A stretch of 64,000 nt of DNA from the NCBI RefSeq assembly GCF_037974265.1, contig NZ_CP150233.1:6014001-6078000 (forward strand). The letters run 5' to 3'. Source of the stretch: Paenibacillus sp. FSL R5-0623. Its GTDB lineage: Bacteria; Bacillota; Bacilli; Paenibacillales; Paenibacillaceae. The position numbers and the translations under genes are program-made. The notes beneath the pieces were generated by a model that made no database searches, was not told the DNA's origin, and saw only the letters and a program-made list of their open reading frames with translations. Positions 24,639 to 32,173 of the stretch are shown one piece after another. Position 1 is the stretch's first letter, and each line of letters opens with the position of its first letter.

Positions 24639-25580
24639 TTATACGATTCTGGTCACATGCTCCGCTTTGGCATCCAACAAGTGAGCTGATGCAGCAATTG
24701 CTGTAAAATCATTCAGAGCGATCTCAATCTGCTTCTGGCTCTGCTCGACATATTCTTCTACTTTTTTGGTACCGCCTGTGATATTACCTATCTCCTTTGT
24801 TATTCCGGTAACGCTATCACGAATCTCGTTAATCGAACTCTCCACCATTGCGGATAGTTTCTTAACTTCTTTAGCCACGATATCGAATCCTCGTCCAAAT
24901 TCTCCTGCATGTGCAGCCTCAATGGCAGCATTCAACGCAAGCAATTGCGTCTGAGACGAAATCTCGCGTATCGTTCGTACCACGCCCTGAATCGATCCGG
25001 CCTGTTCCTGCAAATGAGTCAGCGTTGCACGGTTAGTAGCGGACACCTCTGAGATATAGGAGATACTGGACATTAATTCCTGGCTCCGTTCAATGCCTAC
25101 ATCTGCCTGCCCATTTAGTTCATGAGACATCGCTTTTAGCTCATTCACTACGACCGAAATGTTGTTCTGACGGTTGGTAATGTTGGTGGCGATTTTGGAG
25201 ACACCCAATATCTTCTGATTTGTCTCATCGTACACCGGCATATATGTCGCCTCAAGCCATACGGAATTTCCCTTTGCATCCTTGCGTTCAACCTTGTCCT
25301 GGAAGCTGACACCATTAAATATGCTATTCCAAAAAGCATCATAGTCCGGGGTATTTGCAAATTGACCGAAGCATAGTTGCTGATGCTTCATGCCGTACAT
25401 CTCATCTACCGTATATCCCATCGTCTGGGCAAAGACTTCATTCACGTAGGTTACCCGGCGATCCAGATCAAATCGAATGATAGCAAGACTTTTCTCCATC
25501 GCCTTGATGACCATTGCATCGGTGACAACATCTTTCTTTTCCATATCTAATACAGACACTTGATAACCCCCACAGTTCAT
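24639..25580 (-). CDS. Soluble PAS-domain methyl-accepting chemotaxis-type signal protein
   Basis: A 313-residue protein with no membrane segment. Residues about 25-140 are a PAS domain (IIRFDLDRRVTYVNEVFAQTMGY, then the PAC end VYDETNQKILGVSKIATNIT). Residues about 150-313 are an MCP signalling module with the hairpin-tip-like QTQLLALNAAIEAAHAGEFGRGF sequence. The coiled coil is short and no methylation helices of a full receptor are obvious. It may bind a small cofactor and signal to CheA/CheW or act locally. Start uncertain: 25580 or an in-frame ATG at 25544; neither has a strong RBS. Confidence 0.85.
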   Translation of the reverse strand: MNCGGYQVSVLDMEKKDVVTDAMVIKAMEKSLAIIRFDLDRRVTYVNEVFAQTMGYTVDEMYGMKHQQLCFGQFANTPDYDAFWNSIFNGVSFQDKVERKDAKGNSVWLEATYMPVYDETNQKILGVSKIATNITNRQNNISVVVNELKAMSHELNGQADVGIERSQELMSSISYISEVSATNRATLTHLQEQAGSIQGVVRTIREISSQTQLLALNAAIEAAHAGEFGRGFDIVAKEVKKLSAMVESSINEIRDSVTGITKEIGNITGGTKKVEEYVEQSQKQIEIALNDFTAIAASAHLLDAKAEHVTRIV

Positions 25581-25635
25581 TCCATAATAGACAGCCTTTA
25601 ACTAGCAAAAACGATCATAACAACATATGTATCCA

Positions 25636-25860
25636 TCAGGTTCTAGATGACTCTACTATTGATACCCGATTTGCAGCATTTTGGATCACCTGTTGTCGTT
25701 TATTTTTCCAAAAGAAAATCTGCTTCACCTCATCCGCTGGCAATGGCTTGCTGTAGTAGTATCCCTGCACTTTATTGCAACCTTGTTCAGTCAAAATATA
25801 TAGTTGTTTCTGCGTTTCAATGCTTCTGCAATATCCTGGATAAAAGGCTTCCATCATCAT
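25636..25860 (-). pseudogene. Remnant of an EAL (c-di-GMP phosphodiesterase) domain C-terminus
   Basis: The 74-codon frame matches the extreme C-terminal end of an EAL domain. IETQKQLYILTEQGCNKVQGYYYSKPLP corresponds to the family's GVETxEQLxxLxxxGCxxxQGYxxSKPLP (quoted here as segments). Just upstream, shifting frame by one base restores DIAE before the IETQ, as if one base of an expected IAEGIET codon series had been lost (around 25825). No EAL or catalytic glutamate motif is found further upstream, so only about 50 residues of the domain remain. It is transcribed toward the PAS/MCP gene. Best read as a decayed gene fragment. Confidence 0.6.
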
Positions 25861-26160
25861 ACTTTTGGAGCATATTCATCGTCCAGAAAAGAGATGTTAT
25901 AACTTATATTATCCGTAAAATATCTCTGTATCTACTTGTACGTATCGTAACATAAGGCAAAAAAGGATACACTTCTGCACTTGTAACGTATTTGTAACAT
26001 AATTTCTGTTTTTTTAGTAACCGTTTAGTGCCTTTATACAAGAAAAACAGAGAAACCGAAAAAAAGAAGAGCGCATGATATTCATGGCTCTTCTTTTTTG
26101 ATGTTTTTAAGTTAGTTAAAGGTTACATACCGAGTGCTTAACCGGGGGCCTGAACTCATT
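25861..26160. other. Intergenic region upstream of the EAL remnant
   Basis: AT-rich with no gene supported. Apart from the strong terminator at 26060-26099, nothing was recognised; no residual EAL-coding sequence could be followed into it in any frame. Confidence 0.6.
26060..26099. terminator. Bidirectional terminator after the VOC gene
   Basis: A-run plus GAAGAGC (26060-26072) pairs with GCTCTTC plus T-run (26087-26099), with an inner CATG/CATG stem. It serves the minus-strand VOC gene ending 60 bases away. Confidence 0.85.
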
Positions 26161-26604
26161 TTAAAAATCGTGCACAGTGACACACAGCTGAATCGCAATG
26201 CCAAATGGGTCCCGTACAATACCGTATCCTGGGCTGAATTCATTTTGTTCATATGGCACCAGTACCTTCACACCCTCATGTTGCATCAGAGAATGATACA
26301 GTTGATCGATTGTATCTTTGTCCTTGGATTGAATACATAGTGACGTACTGTTCCCCAGCTGCCATGCTCTCTCCGTGTCCATTGCTTCTTCCGCAATCAT
26401 GACTTTGTTAACCCCAATCTCCAGCACCGAATGTGTAATATACTCATCTTGACCGGCAGGGTACTCGAAGCCCGGGTTCATCTCCTTCATCTCTTTATAA
26501 CTTTTCTTGAATATCACCTTGGCGCCCAGAAACTCTTCATAAAAAGCAATGGCCGCCGCCGCATCCCCGTTCATCGACAAAAATGGTATCACTTCAAAAT
26601 TCAT
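26161..26604 (-). CDS. VOC-superfamily (glyoxalase/PhnB-like) protein
   Basis: A 147-residue protein of the PhnB-like VOC branch: the N-terminal PFLSMNGDAAAAIAFYEEFLGAK, a central TLSVLEIG-like strand with HSVLEIGVNKVMIAE, and a C-terminal YGIVRDPFGIAIQL. These proteins bind metal or a small molecule and include lyases, dioxygenases and binding proteins; the specific activity is unknown. The ATG at 26604 with AAGGAGG 7 bases upstream is clearly right; an earlier frame start is not. It is divergent from a WYL regulator, with a perfect palindrome between, so it is probably its target. Confidence 0.88.
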   Translation of the reverse strand: MNFEVIPFLSMNGDAAAAIAFYEEFLGAKVIFKKSYKEMKEMNPGFEYPAGQDEYITHSVLEIGVNKVMIAEEAMDTERAWQLGNSTSLCIQSKDKDTIDQLYHSLMQHEGVKVLVPYEQNEFSPGYGIVRDPFGIAIQLCVTVHDF

Positions 26605-26656
26605 TATATTGCCTCCTTGTTCCTGTTGGATTACACTTATCACTATAACAACGAAA

Positions 26657-26675
26657 GGTGCCAATCCATGGCACC
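26657..26675. promoter_or_regulatory. Palindromic operator between VOC and WYL-regulator genes
   Basis: GGTGCCA, 5-base spacer, TGGCACC: a perfect 7-base inverted repeat 15 bases before the WYL-regulator ATG and about 50 bases before the VOC ATG. Well placed for control of both divergent genes. Confidence 0.5.
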
Positions 26676-26690
26676 ATTAAGAGGTTTGAT

Positions 26691-27659
26691 ATGAAAAAAT
26701 CAGAACGTATGAACCAGATGCTGCGCTTCATTAATCAAAAACAACAGTTCACCCTGCAAGATCTCATGCAGGAGTTCCAGATCTCCAAACGAACCGCGTT
26801 AAGAGATATCGCTTCATTGGAAGAGTTAGGTGCCCCCATCTATGTCGAATATGGACGCTACGGCGGATATCGACTGCTGCAACAGATGCAACTGCCTCCC
26901 ATTTCGTTTAATACGGGTGAGCTTCATGCCCTTTATTTTGCAATGCAGGCTCTCCGCAGCTTCTCCAGCTTACCCTTTCAAGTCTCTTTCCGTACCATTC
27001 ATGAGAAATTTATGAGCGCGTTATCCGACAAGCAACGACAGGATATTGAGAACATCCAACACCGGGTTTCCTTCCAACATACGGAGCAGATCCGCGATAG
27101 TGCACATTTGGAGTTTCTGTTGATGGCTGCTGTGCAGAATATAGTGATCCAGATTACGTATGTTAATCAGCGTAGATCCTCTGATCAAAGGCCATCTTCT
27201 ACAAACACCAATATCCGCACCATTCAACCCATCGCGCTCTATGCCAGGAAAGGCTATTGGTACTGCCAAGCCTATGATCTGCATAAACAAGCGTATCGTG
27301 TATTCCGCTGCGACCGCATCATTTCAGCCGAAACAACGGAGATTGAACCTCTAACTCATGTAAATGAACGCTATTCACAGGATGCCCAGTCTCTATGGAA
27401 ACCATCGAAACAAGCAATTCCATTCAAATGCCTGATTGATGAAGCCGGGATGGAGCTATTCCAGCAAGAACATTATCCATCTATGCAGATCATCGAGAAG
27501 ATGGGACACATGTATCTTGTCGGTTCGTATGAACCTCACGAGCTTGATTTCATAGTGAGATATCTTGCGAGCTATGGTAAATCGATTAAGATTATGGAGC
27601 CCGTCATCTTACAGAAAGCATTAAGGCAGTACTATCTGGACTTGTTGGATCATGTATAA
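26691..27659 (+). CDS. HTH_11/WYL-domain (DeoR-type) transcriptional regulator
   Basis: A 322-residue regulator. An N-terminal winged helix of the HTH_11 type covers about residues 1-60 (RMNQMLRFINQKQQFTLQDLMQEF, SKRTALRDIASLEELG; quoted in parts), with the wing YGGYRLL. A WYL domain follows (IQPIALYARKGYWYCQAYD) and a C-terminal WCX region. WYL proteins sense small ligands or nucleotides and usually regulate adjacent genes. The ATG at 26691 has AGAGG 6 bases upstream; an upstream in-frame start overlaps the palindromic operator and is not preferred. Confidence 0.9.
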   Translation: MKKSERMNQMLRFINQKQQFTLQDLMQEFQISKRTALRDIASLEELGAPIYVEYGRYGGYRLLQQMQLPPISFNTGELHALYFAMQALRSFSSLPFQVSFRTIHEKFMSALSDKQRQDIENIQHRVSFQHTEQIRDSAHLEFLLMAAVQNIVIQITYVNQRRSSDQRPSSTNTNIRTIQPIALYARKGYWYCQAYDLHKQAYRVFRCDRIISAETTEIEPLTHVNERYSQDAQSLWKPSKQAIPFKCLIDEAGMELFQQEHYPSMQIIEKMGHMYLVGSYEPHELDFIVRYLASYGKSIKIMEPVILQKALRQYYLDLLDHV

Positions 27660-27697
27660 AGATCATATCTCTATATCCATTTTACTTTACATGCCTT

Positions 27698-28879
27698 TTA
27701 GCTCTGCTCCTGGCTAACTTTCAAACTTTTTTTATTGCCAATAGCCAATTGAACGATAATCTGCAACACGATGATGATAGCCAAACCATAAAATGCTTGC
27801 ACGAAGCTGCCTGTTAGATCTCGGAGCCAACCAATCGCCAGCGGCCCAAGTGCTCCAAGAATGTAACCACCAGATTGAGTCATAGCGGACCAGCTACTAG
27901 CTTCCTGAGCATTGTTTGTCTCATCAATCGGCAACATGAGTGCAATCGGGAACAGTCCACCTGCACCAATCCCGAGCGGGATCGCCGCGAGCCATGGACT
28001 GACAGAGAGATTCAGCATCAGGACACCTGTTAACTCCAACATCGCACATCCAACAAGCCAGAAGACACGCCTTTGGTATCGGTGTACAAGCATGGGAATG
28101 AATAACGTTGAGGGCAGTGATATCAATGTAAATAACGTTTGGATGTTGCCAGCAGTCTCTTGGCTATATCCATGGCTTTGAATGGCTGGCGCAAGCCACG
28201 CGGTTAATGAATAGAAGATCGCGGCCATCAGTCCGAAGAACAGTGTCAGCACCCATGCACGCCCGTTCTTCACCGGAAGTGGTGCATGAATGAGAGCCGA
28301 AGTTTGTCCGGATTGTCTCTCTGTACGCGCAGACCAAGCTAATTTTAACCAGATCGGCAATGCAATGGCTGCGAGTAATGCCCATGTAGCCAAAGAACCT
28401 CTCCAAGATCCACCCAATATCTGCTGAAGCGGAACCGATAATCCCACACTAATGCTGGCCCCCATCACCATTGCTGTAGAGTAGATGCCGACCATGGCTG
28501 CCACTCGGTTAGGGAAATACTGCTTAATGAAGCTTGACAACAGCGGCCCTGCCAATGCAATCCCTACACCTGATAGAAAAGAAGTAAACATCATCAACGG
28601 AGTTGCGCCTACGAACAATCGTAATCCTGTACCTATCCCGATAAGGATTAAAGCCAGCACAATGGCTCCTTCATTCCCCCACCTTCTACTTAGTCTTACA
28701 GAGAATGGAGCGAATATGCCCATACATAATACCGGTAGTGTAGTTAACAGACTTGCGGTCATGCCGCTCAAACCCAGATCATTCTGTATGGGACTCATCA
28801 GAGGAGAAATGGAAGTAATCGGTGGTCTTAAGTTCAGTGAAGCCAGAATAAGCGCCAATACAATATAAAAAAGTTTCAT
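27698..28879 (-). CDS. MFS transporter, CynX/NimT family
   Basis: A 393-residue 12-TM major facilitator. The N-terminal LILASLNLRPPITSISPLM is diagnostic of the CynX/NimT (cyanate/2-nitroimidazole transporter-like) group, and the loop LSRRWGNEGA matches the cytoplasmic loop 2 motif. These proteins export or import small organic anions or drugs; the substrate here is unknown. RBS GAGGTGA lies 6 bases before the ATG. It is divergent from a LysR regulator across a 169-base gap that holds an inverted repeat, so it is probably LysR-controlled. Confidence 0.9.
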   Translation of the reverse strand: MKLFYIVLALILASLNLRPPITSISPLMSPIQNDLGLSGMTASLLTTLPVLCMGIFAPFSVRLSRRWGNEGAIVLALILIGIGTGLRLFVGATPLMMFTSFLSGVGIALAGPLLSSFIKQYFPNRVAAMVGIYSTAMVMGASISVGLSVPLQQILGGSWRGSLATWALLAAIALPIWLKLAWSARTERQSGQTSALIHAPLPVKNGRAWVLTLFFGLMAAIFYSLTAWLAPAIQSHGYSQETAGNIQTLFTLISLPSTLFIPMLVHRYQRRVFWLVGCAMLELTGVLMLNLSVSPWLAAIPLGIGAGGLFPIALMLPIDETNNAQEASSWSAMTQSGGYILGALGPLAIGWLRDLTGSFVQAFYGLAIIIVLQIIVQLAIGNKKSLKVSQEQS

Positions 28880-28973
28880 TATGAATCACCTCATGGGAGT
28901 AGTCTCGTTGCCTTCACCAAAGATCCTATTCTTTAATGACAAGATCTTCGAGTGGTGCACAAATTAAGTATAG

Positions 28974-28989
28974 AATCATTAGAATGATT
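28974..28989. promoter_or_regulatory. Inverted repeat in the MFS/LysR divergent region
   Basis: AATCATT-AG-AATGATT, a perfect 7-base dyad about 75 bases before the LysR ATG. Position fits a LysR recognition-binding site, though the classical T-N11-A spacing is not obvious. Confidence 0.35.
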
Positions 28990-29048
28990 GAACAATACTA
29001 TTATTTCTATTAAAATGATTACTAAAACCAATGATTAGAGGTGAACTC

Positions 29049-29930
29049 ATGGAGATTCGTCAAATGGAAAACTTTATTACAGTGTGTGAGGAGCTTCATT
29101 TTACACGGGCAGCTGAGAAACTTGGCATATCTCAACCTACGTTGAGTCAACAGATACGTGGATTGGAGGATGAACTTGGTGTTCCTTTGTTTGACCGTGT
29201 CGGCAAAAAAATTGTGATGACCCAGGCAGGTACTCTGTTTCTGGAACACTGTGTACAGATGATCCGGCATTTACAGAATACCCAAGATGCGTTGGCTGAA
29301 TTTCGGAATGATCAGCGGGGACGATTGGTGATTGGTGTTCTTCCATCCGATTTGGATTACCGTATCACTCCGCTGCTCGTAGATTTTCATGCCCGATTCC
29401 CCAAAGTGCAATTGAAAGTTATCTCTTCGATCTATGTCGTAAATCAAGTGTTGGAAAATGAAGTCGACATCGGCATCGAGATCACGTCTGCCCCTGATAG
29501 AAGGCTTGTGCGCATTCCTTTGTGCAGTGAAGAATATGTACTCGTCGTTTCCGAGAATCATGATTGGGCTGAACGAAGCACAATTGAAATTCAAGAGCTA
29601 CGTGATATCCAAACGGTGATGTTCCCCGAAGGATTTACGGGCAGAGAATTGGTCGATGGCTATTGCCGTAAATATGGATTCACCCTAAATACCATCATGG
29701 AGACCAGTTCGGCAACCTCCATCATTAGCTTGGTCAAAGCCAACGTCGGAGGAACACTGCTGCCTTATCCTCTGATCAAAGCCATGAATGAGCCTACGCT
29801 ACGTTGCATCCGAATTACAGACGATCCGCCGTACCGGCACTTTGAGATCATCCATCGGTCCGACCGTTACCTAACGCAATCGGCCAAGGCATTTATTGAG
29901 AAAACAATCGAGTATTTCAATCAAAGGTGA
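29049..29930 (+). CDS. LysR-family transcriptional regulator
   Basis: A 293-residue LTTR. The N-terminal winged helix reads MEIRQMENFITVCEELHFTRAAEKL, SQPTLSQQIRGLEDELG (quoted in parts); the C-terminal periplasmic-binding-like co-inducer domain covers about residues 90-290. The ATG at 29049 is preferred over 29031 because AGAGGTGA lies just before it. It precedes a VOC gene by 21 bases in the same direction and is divergent from the MFS transporter, so both may be targets. Confidence 0.92.
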   Translation: MEIRQMENFITVCEELHFTRAAEKLGISQPTLSQQIRGLEDELGVPLFDRVGKKIVMTQAGTLFLEHCVQMIRHLQNTQDALAEFRNDQRGRLVIGVLPSDLDYRITPLLVDFHARFPKVQLKVISSIYVVNQVLENEVDIGIEITSAPDRRLVRIPLCSEEYVLVVSENHDWAERSTIEIQELRDIQTVMFPEGFTGRELVDGYCRKYGFTLNTIMETSSATSIISLVKANVGGTLLPYPLIKAMNEPTLRCIRITDDPPYRHFEIIHRSDRYLTQSAKAFIEKTIEYFNQR

Positions 29931-29951
29931 GATTAAAAGGAGGATTTTGAA

Positions 29952-30626
29952 ATGAAAATAAGAGAAGTTGGTTTGTTGACACATCAGGTCGAGGCCATAA
30001 AAGAGTTTTACGGTACACTACTGGAACTGGATCTTGTGGAGGATAATGCAGCAAGTGTTACATTCCGTGCGGGGAACTCGGTCCTATCTTTCAAGAAGGC
30101 GCCAGAACAAGAGAAGCCCTACTATCATGTAGCATTTACGATTCCAACGAATACACTTGCTGATGCAAAAAGGTGGGCTCAAGACCGTAACATTCCATTG
30201 CTCTCGAAAGATGGACAGGATGAATTTTATTTCCCCTACTGGGATGCAACTGCCTTCTATTTTTATGATCCAAGCGGCAACTTGATGGAATTTATTTCTC
30301 ACCATTCACTCGATAACGCAGTCGATGAAGCTTTTGAAGCAAAGCATCTGTTATGTATTAGTGAAATCGGTCTGCCCGTCGATGATGTTCCTGAGATGAT
30401 GAACACATTGAATAAGCATTATCAACTTGAACCATTTGCCGGAGACGGAAAACAATTCTCCCCCACGGGTGATGCAGAAGGCATGTTTATTGTCATTGAT
30501 AAACAGAAGCCCTGGTTCCCAGATGGACGTATGCCTGGTGTATTTGCCACGGAGGTAAAGGTGGAAACTAGGCAGCCAGGTAGTCTGCGTATACAGGACG
30601 ATATGTACTCGATTGAATCGATATGA
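29952..30626 (+). CDS. VOC-superfamily (glyoxalase-like) protein
   Basis: A 224-residue VOC protein: an N-terminal module of about 120 residues (IREVGLLTHQVEAIKEFYGTLL, with the C-terminal FYDPSGNLMEFISH) followed by a second, more divergent half (ISEIGLPVDDVPEMMNTLNKHY). The tandem arrangement is typical of extradiol-dioxygenase-like and glyoxalase-like enzymes; candidate metal ligands include His in YYHVAF and Glu in LMEF. RBS AAAGGAGG lies 9 bases before the ATG. It is probably co-transcribed with the LysR gene. A specific reaction cannot be assigned. Confidence 0.85.
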   Translation: MKIREVGLLTHQVEAIKEFYGTLLELDLVEDNAASVTFRAGNSVLSFKKAPEQEKPYYHVAFTIPTNTLADAKRWAQDRNIPLLSKDGQDEFYFPYWDATAFYFYDPSGNLMEFISHHSLDNAVDEAFEAKHLLCISEIGLPVDDVPEMMNTLNKHYQLEPFAGDGKQFSPTGDAEGMFIVIDKQKPWFPDGRMPGVFATEVKVETRQPGSLRIQDDMYSIESI

Positions 30627-30669
30627 TGTAAGAACGTACTGAATGAAAACCTTAAGAGGGACTTCCGGC

Positions 30670-31035
30670 TTAATACTTACCAAAACCATCCTCACACGTG
30701 ATATCCGATTTAAGAATTTCGAACAGATTTTGTTTGGAATTCTCTAATTTATTTTGTATTTCTTCAATTTCTGATATTTTCGCTTGGATAATGCTTGCTT
30801 GATCATTACTTGAAAACCCATGTTTAGAGATCATAGATTGGATCTCATGGATCGTAAAACCAACAGCTAAACATTGTTTGACCACTTCCAGATGCTGAAT
30901 AATGCTCTGCGCATATATTCGATAGTTATTATGATCTCTCAGCATATGTTCATCCGGGATAATACCTATTTTCTCGTAGTAACGAATCGTGGATATCGGA
31001 AGGTTTACATGGTTCGCTACTTCACTAATCTTCAT
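30670..31035 (-). CDS. MerR-family transcriptional regulator
   Basis: A 121-residue MerR protein: the N-terminal MKISEVANHVNLPISTIRYYEKIGIIP helix-turn-helix and wing (quoted in parts), NNYRIY, and a dimerisation helix from about residue 75. The tail carries a single Cys (ITCEDGF), the only obvious thiol and a possible redox or electrophile sensor. RBS GGGGGA lies about 7 bases before the ATG. It is divergent from a nitroreductase, the likely regulated gene. Confidence 0.9.
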   Translation of the reverse strand: MKISEVANHVNLPISTIRYYEKIGIIPDEHMLRDHNNYRIYAQSIIQHLEVVKQCLAVGFTIHEIQSMISKHGFSSNDQASIIQAKISEIEEIQNKLENSKQNLFEILKSDITCEDGFGKY

Positions 31036-31067
31036 ATGGATTTCCCCCGTTTCTTCTTCTTGCTATA

Positions 31068-31077
31068 AAGTATACTT
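31068..31077. promoter_or_regulatory. Candidate MerR operator
   Basis: A perfect palindrome AAGTATACTT within the 129-base gap between the MerR and nitroreductase genes; the family binds such short dyads inside promoter spacers. A TATAAT for the rightward gene lies at about 31112. Confidence 0.3.
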
Positions 31078-31164
31078 CATAGTTTACAATCCTCATAGTG
31101 AGACAGATGGAGATATAATTTATACCCTACTCTCACCAATATAGATATGAGGAGAGATTTCAAT

Positions 31165-31815
31165 ATGAACACAATTACCGGTCAATTCAACAAAACAAAT
31201 GATTTTGATAACATCGTCTTGGAGCGCCATTCCGTTAAAGCCTACGACCCTGAAGTGAAGATCAGCCGCGAGGAGATGACCGAAATACTGGCGAAAGCTT
31301 CACGTGCCCCTTCGGCCATTAACATGCAACCTTGGCGTTTTCTTGTTATCGACAGTGCTGAAGGCAAAGAGAAGCTTGCACCACTGGCCTCTTTTAACCA
31401 GACACAGGCACTAACATCTTCCGCTGTCATTGCCGTGTTTTACGATGCCAACAACGTTGAATACATGGAAGAGATTTTCAGCAAATCAGTGGAACTTGGG
31501 TACATGCCCCAAGACATCATGGATATGCAGATGCAGCAGGTAAAACCTTATTATGCGAACATAAACGCATCCGAATTGCGTGACATGAACCTCATTGACT
31601 CAGGCCTCATATCCATGCAACTCATGCTCGTTGCCCGTGCCCATGGTTATGATACCAACCCTATGGCCGGTTATGACAAAGGTCAGATCGCAGAAGCGTT
31701 CGGCCTGGATAAAGAACGGTTCCAACCCGTGATGTTGATCTCCATAGGTAAAGCAGCTAAAGATGGCTATCCTTCCTATCGTCTCCCGGTTGAAACGATT
31801 ACAACTTGGGCATAA
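31165..31815 (+). CDS. Nitroreductase-family FMN oxidoreductase
   Basis: A 216-residue enzyme of the NfsB/YodC/MhqN type. The N-terminal FMN-phosphate-binding LERHSVKAYDPE, the SRAPSAINMQPWRF motif, and the C-terminal PVMLISIGKAAKDGYPSYRLP are diagnostic. Such enzymes reduce nitroaromatics and quinones with NAD(P)H. The ATG at 31165 has AGGAGAG 8 bases upstream; an earlier start would lie at the promoter. Neighbouring MerR and VOC genes are consistent with a quinone or electrophile stress response, but this is inference. Confidence 0.92.
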   Translation: MNTITGQFNKTNDFDNIVLERHSVKAYDPEVKISREEMTEILAKASRAPSAINMQPWRFLVIDSAEGKEKLAPLASFNQTQALTSSAVIAVFYDANNVEYMEEIFSKSVELGYMPQDIMDMQMQQVKPYYANINASELRDMNLIDSGLISMQLMLVARAHGYDTNPMAGYDKGQIAEAFGLDKERFQPVMLISIGKAAKDGYPSYRLPVETITTWA

Positions 31816-32173
31816 TCAACAGCTACTCTCAAGACTAAAATGACTATGGATGATGCTATAGTAAATACTAAGTCTGAAAAATAGATGAAAATCACTGTGC
31901 ATCCCATAATACCAGAGTACTCATCCTATATCAGTTAAAGGCTTTCATTATAATAGCCTCATACTGATTTGGACATAGTAACATTAATTATACGTTCATA
32001 AACAAAGGGTCCTGATGACAACTGTCATCAGGACCCTTTGTTACATAACTTAAATACTTTTGTCAGGTGATAAAAAAGTCGTGAAACCACCACAAATTTT
32101 CATTACCACTTCCTCAATATACCGAATGTCGCATATAACGTGCTTAAATTTTTCACCCAATCCGGGTAAAGGA
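31816..32173. other. Intergenic region between convergent nitroreductase and pmxE
   Basis: No gene seen. The main element is the long terminator at 32001-32042; the rest is AT-rich. An additional weak GGCT/AGCC inverted repeat lies around 31941-31960. Confidence 0.7.
32001..32042. terminator. Strong bidirectional terminator at the end of the polymyxin operon
   Basis: A perfect 20-base inverted repeat (32001-32020 with 32023-32042) with A/T-rich ends, so about 18-19 pairs with a tetraloop. It ends the pmx operon 130 bases after pmxE and also serves the convergent nitroreductase gene. Confidence 0.92.
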
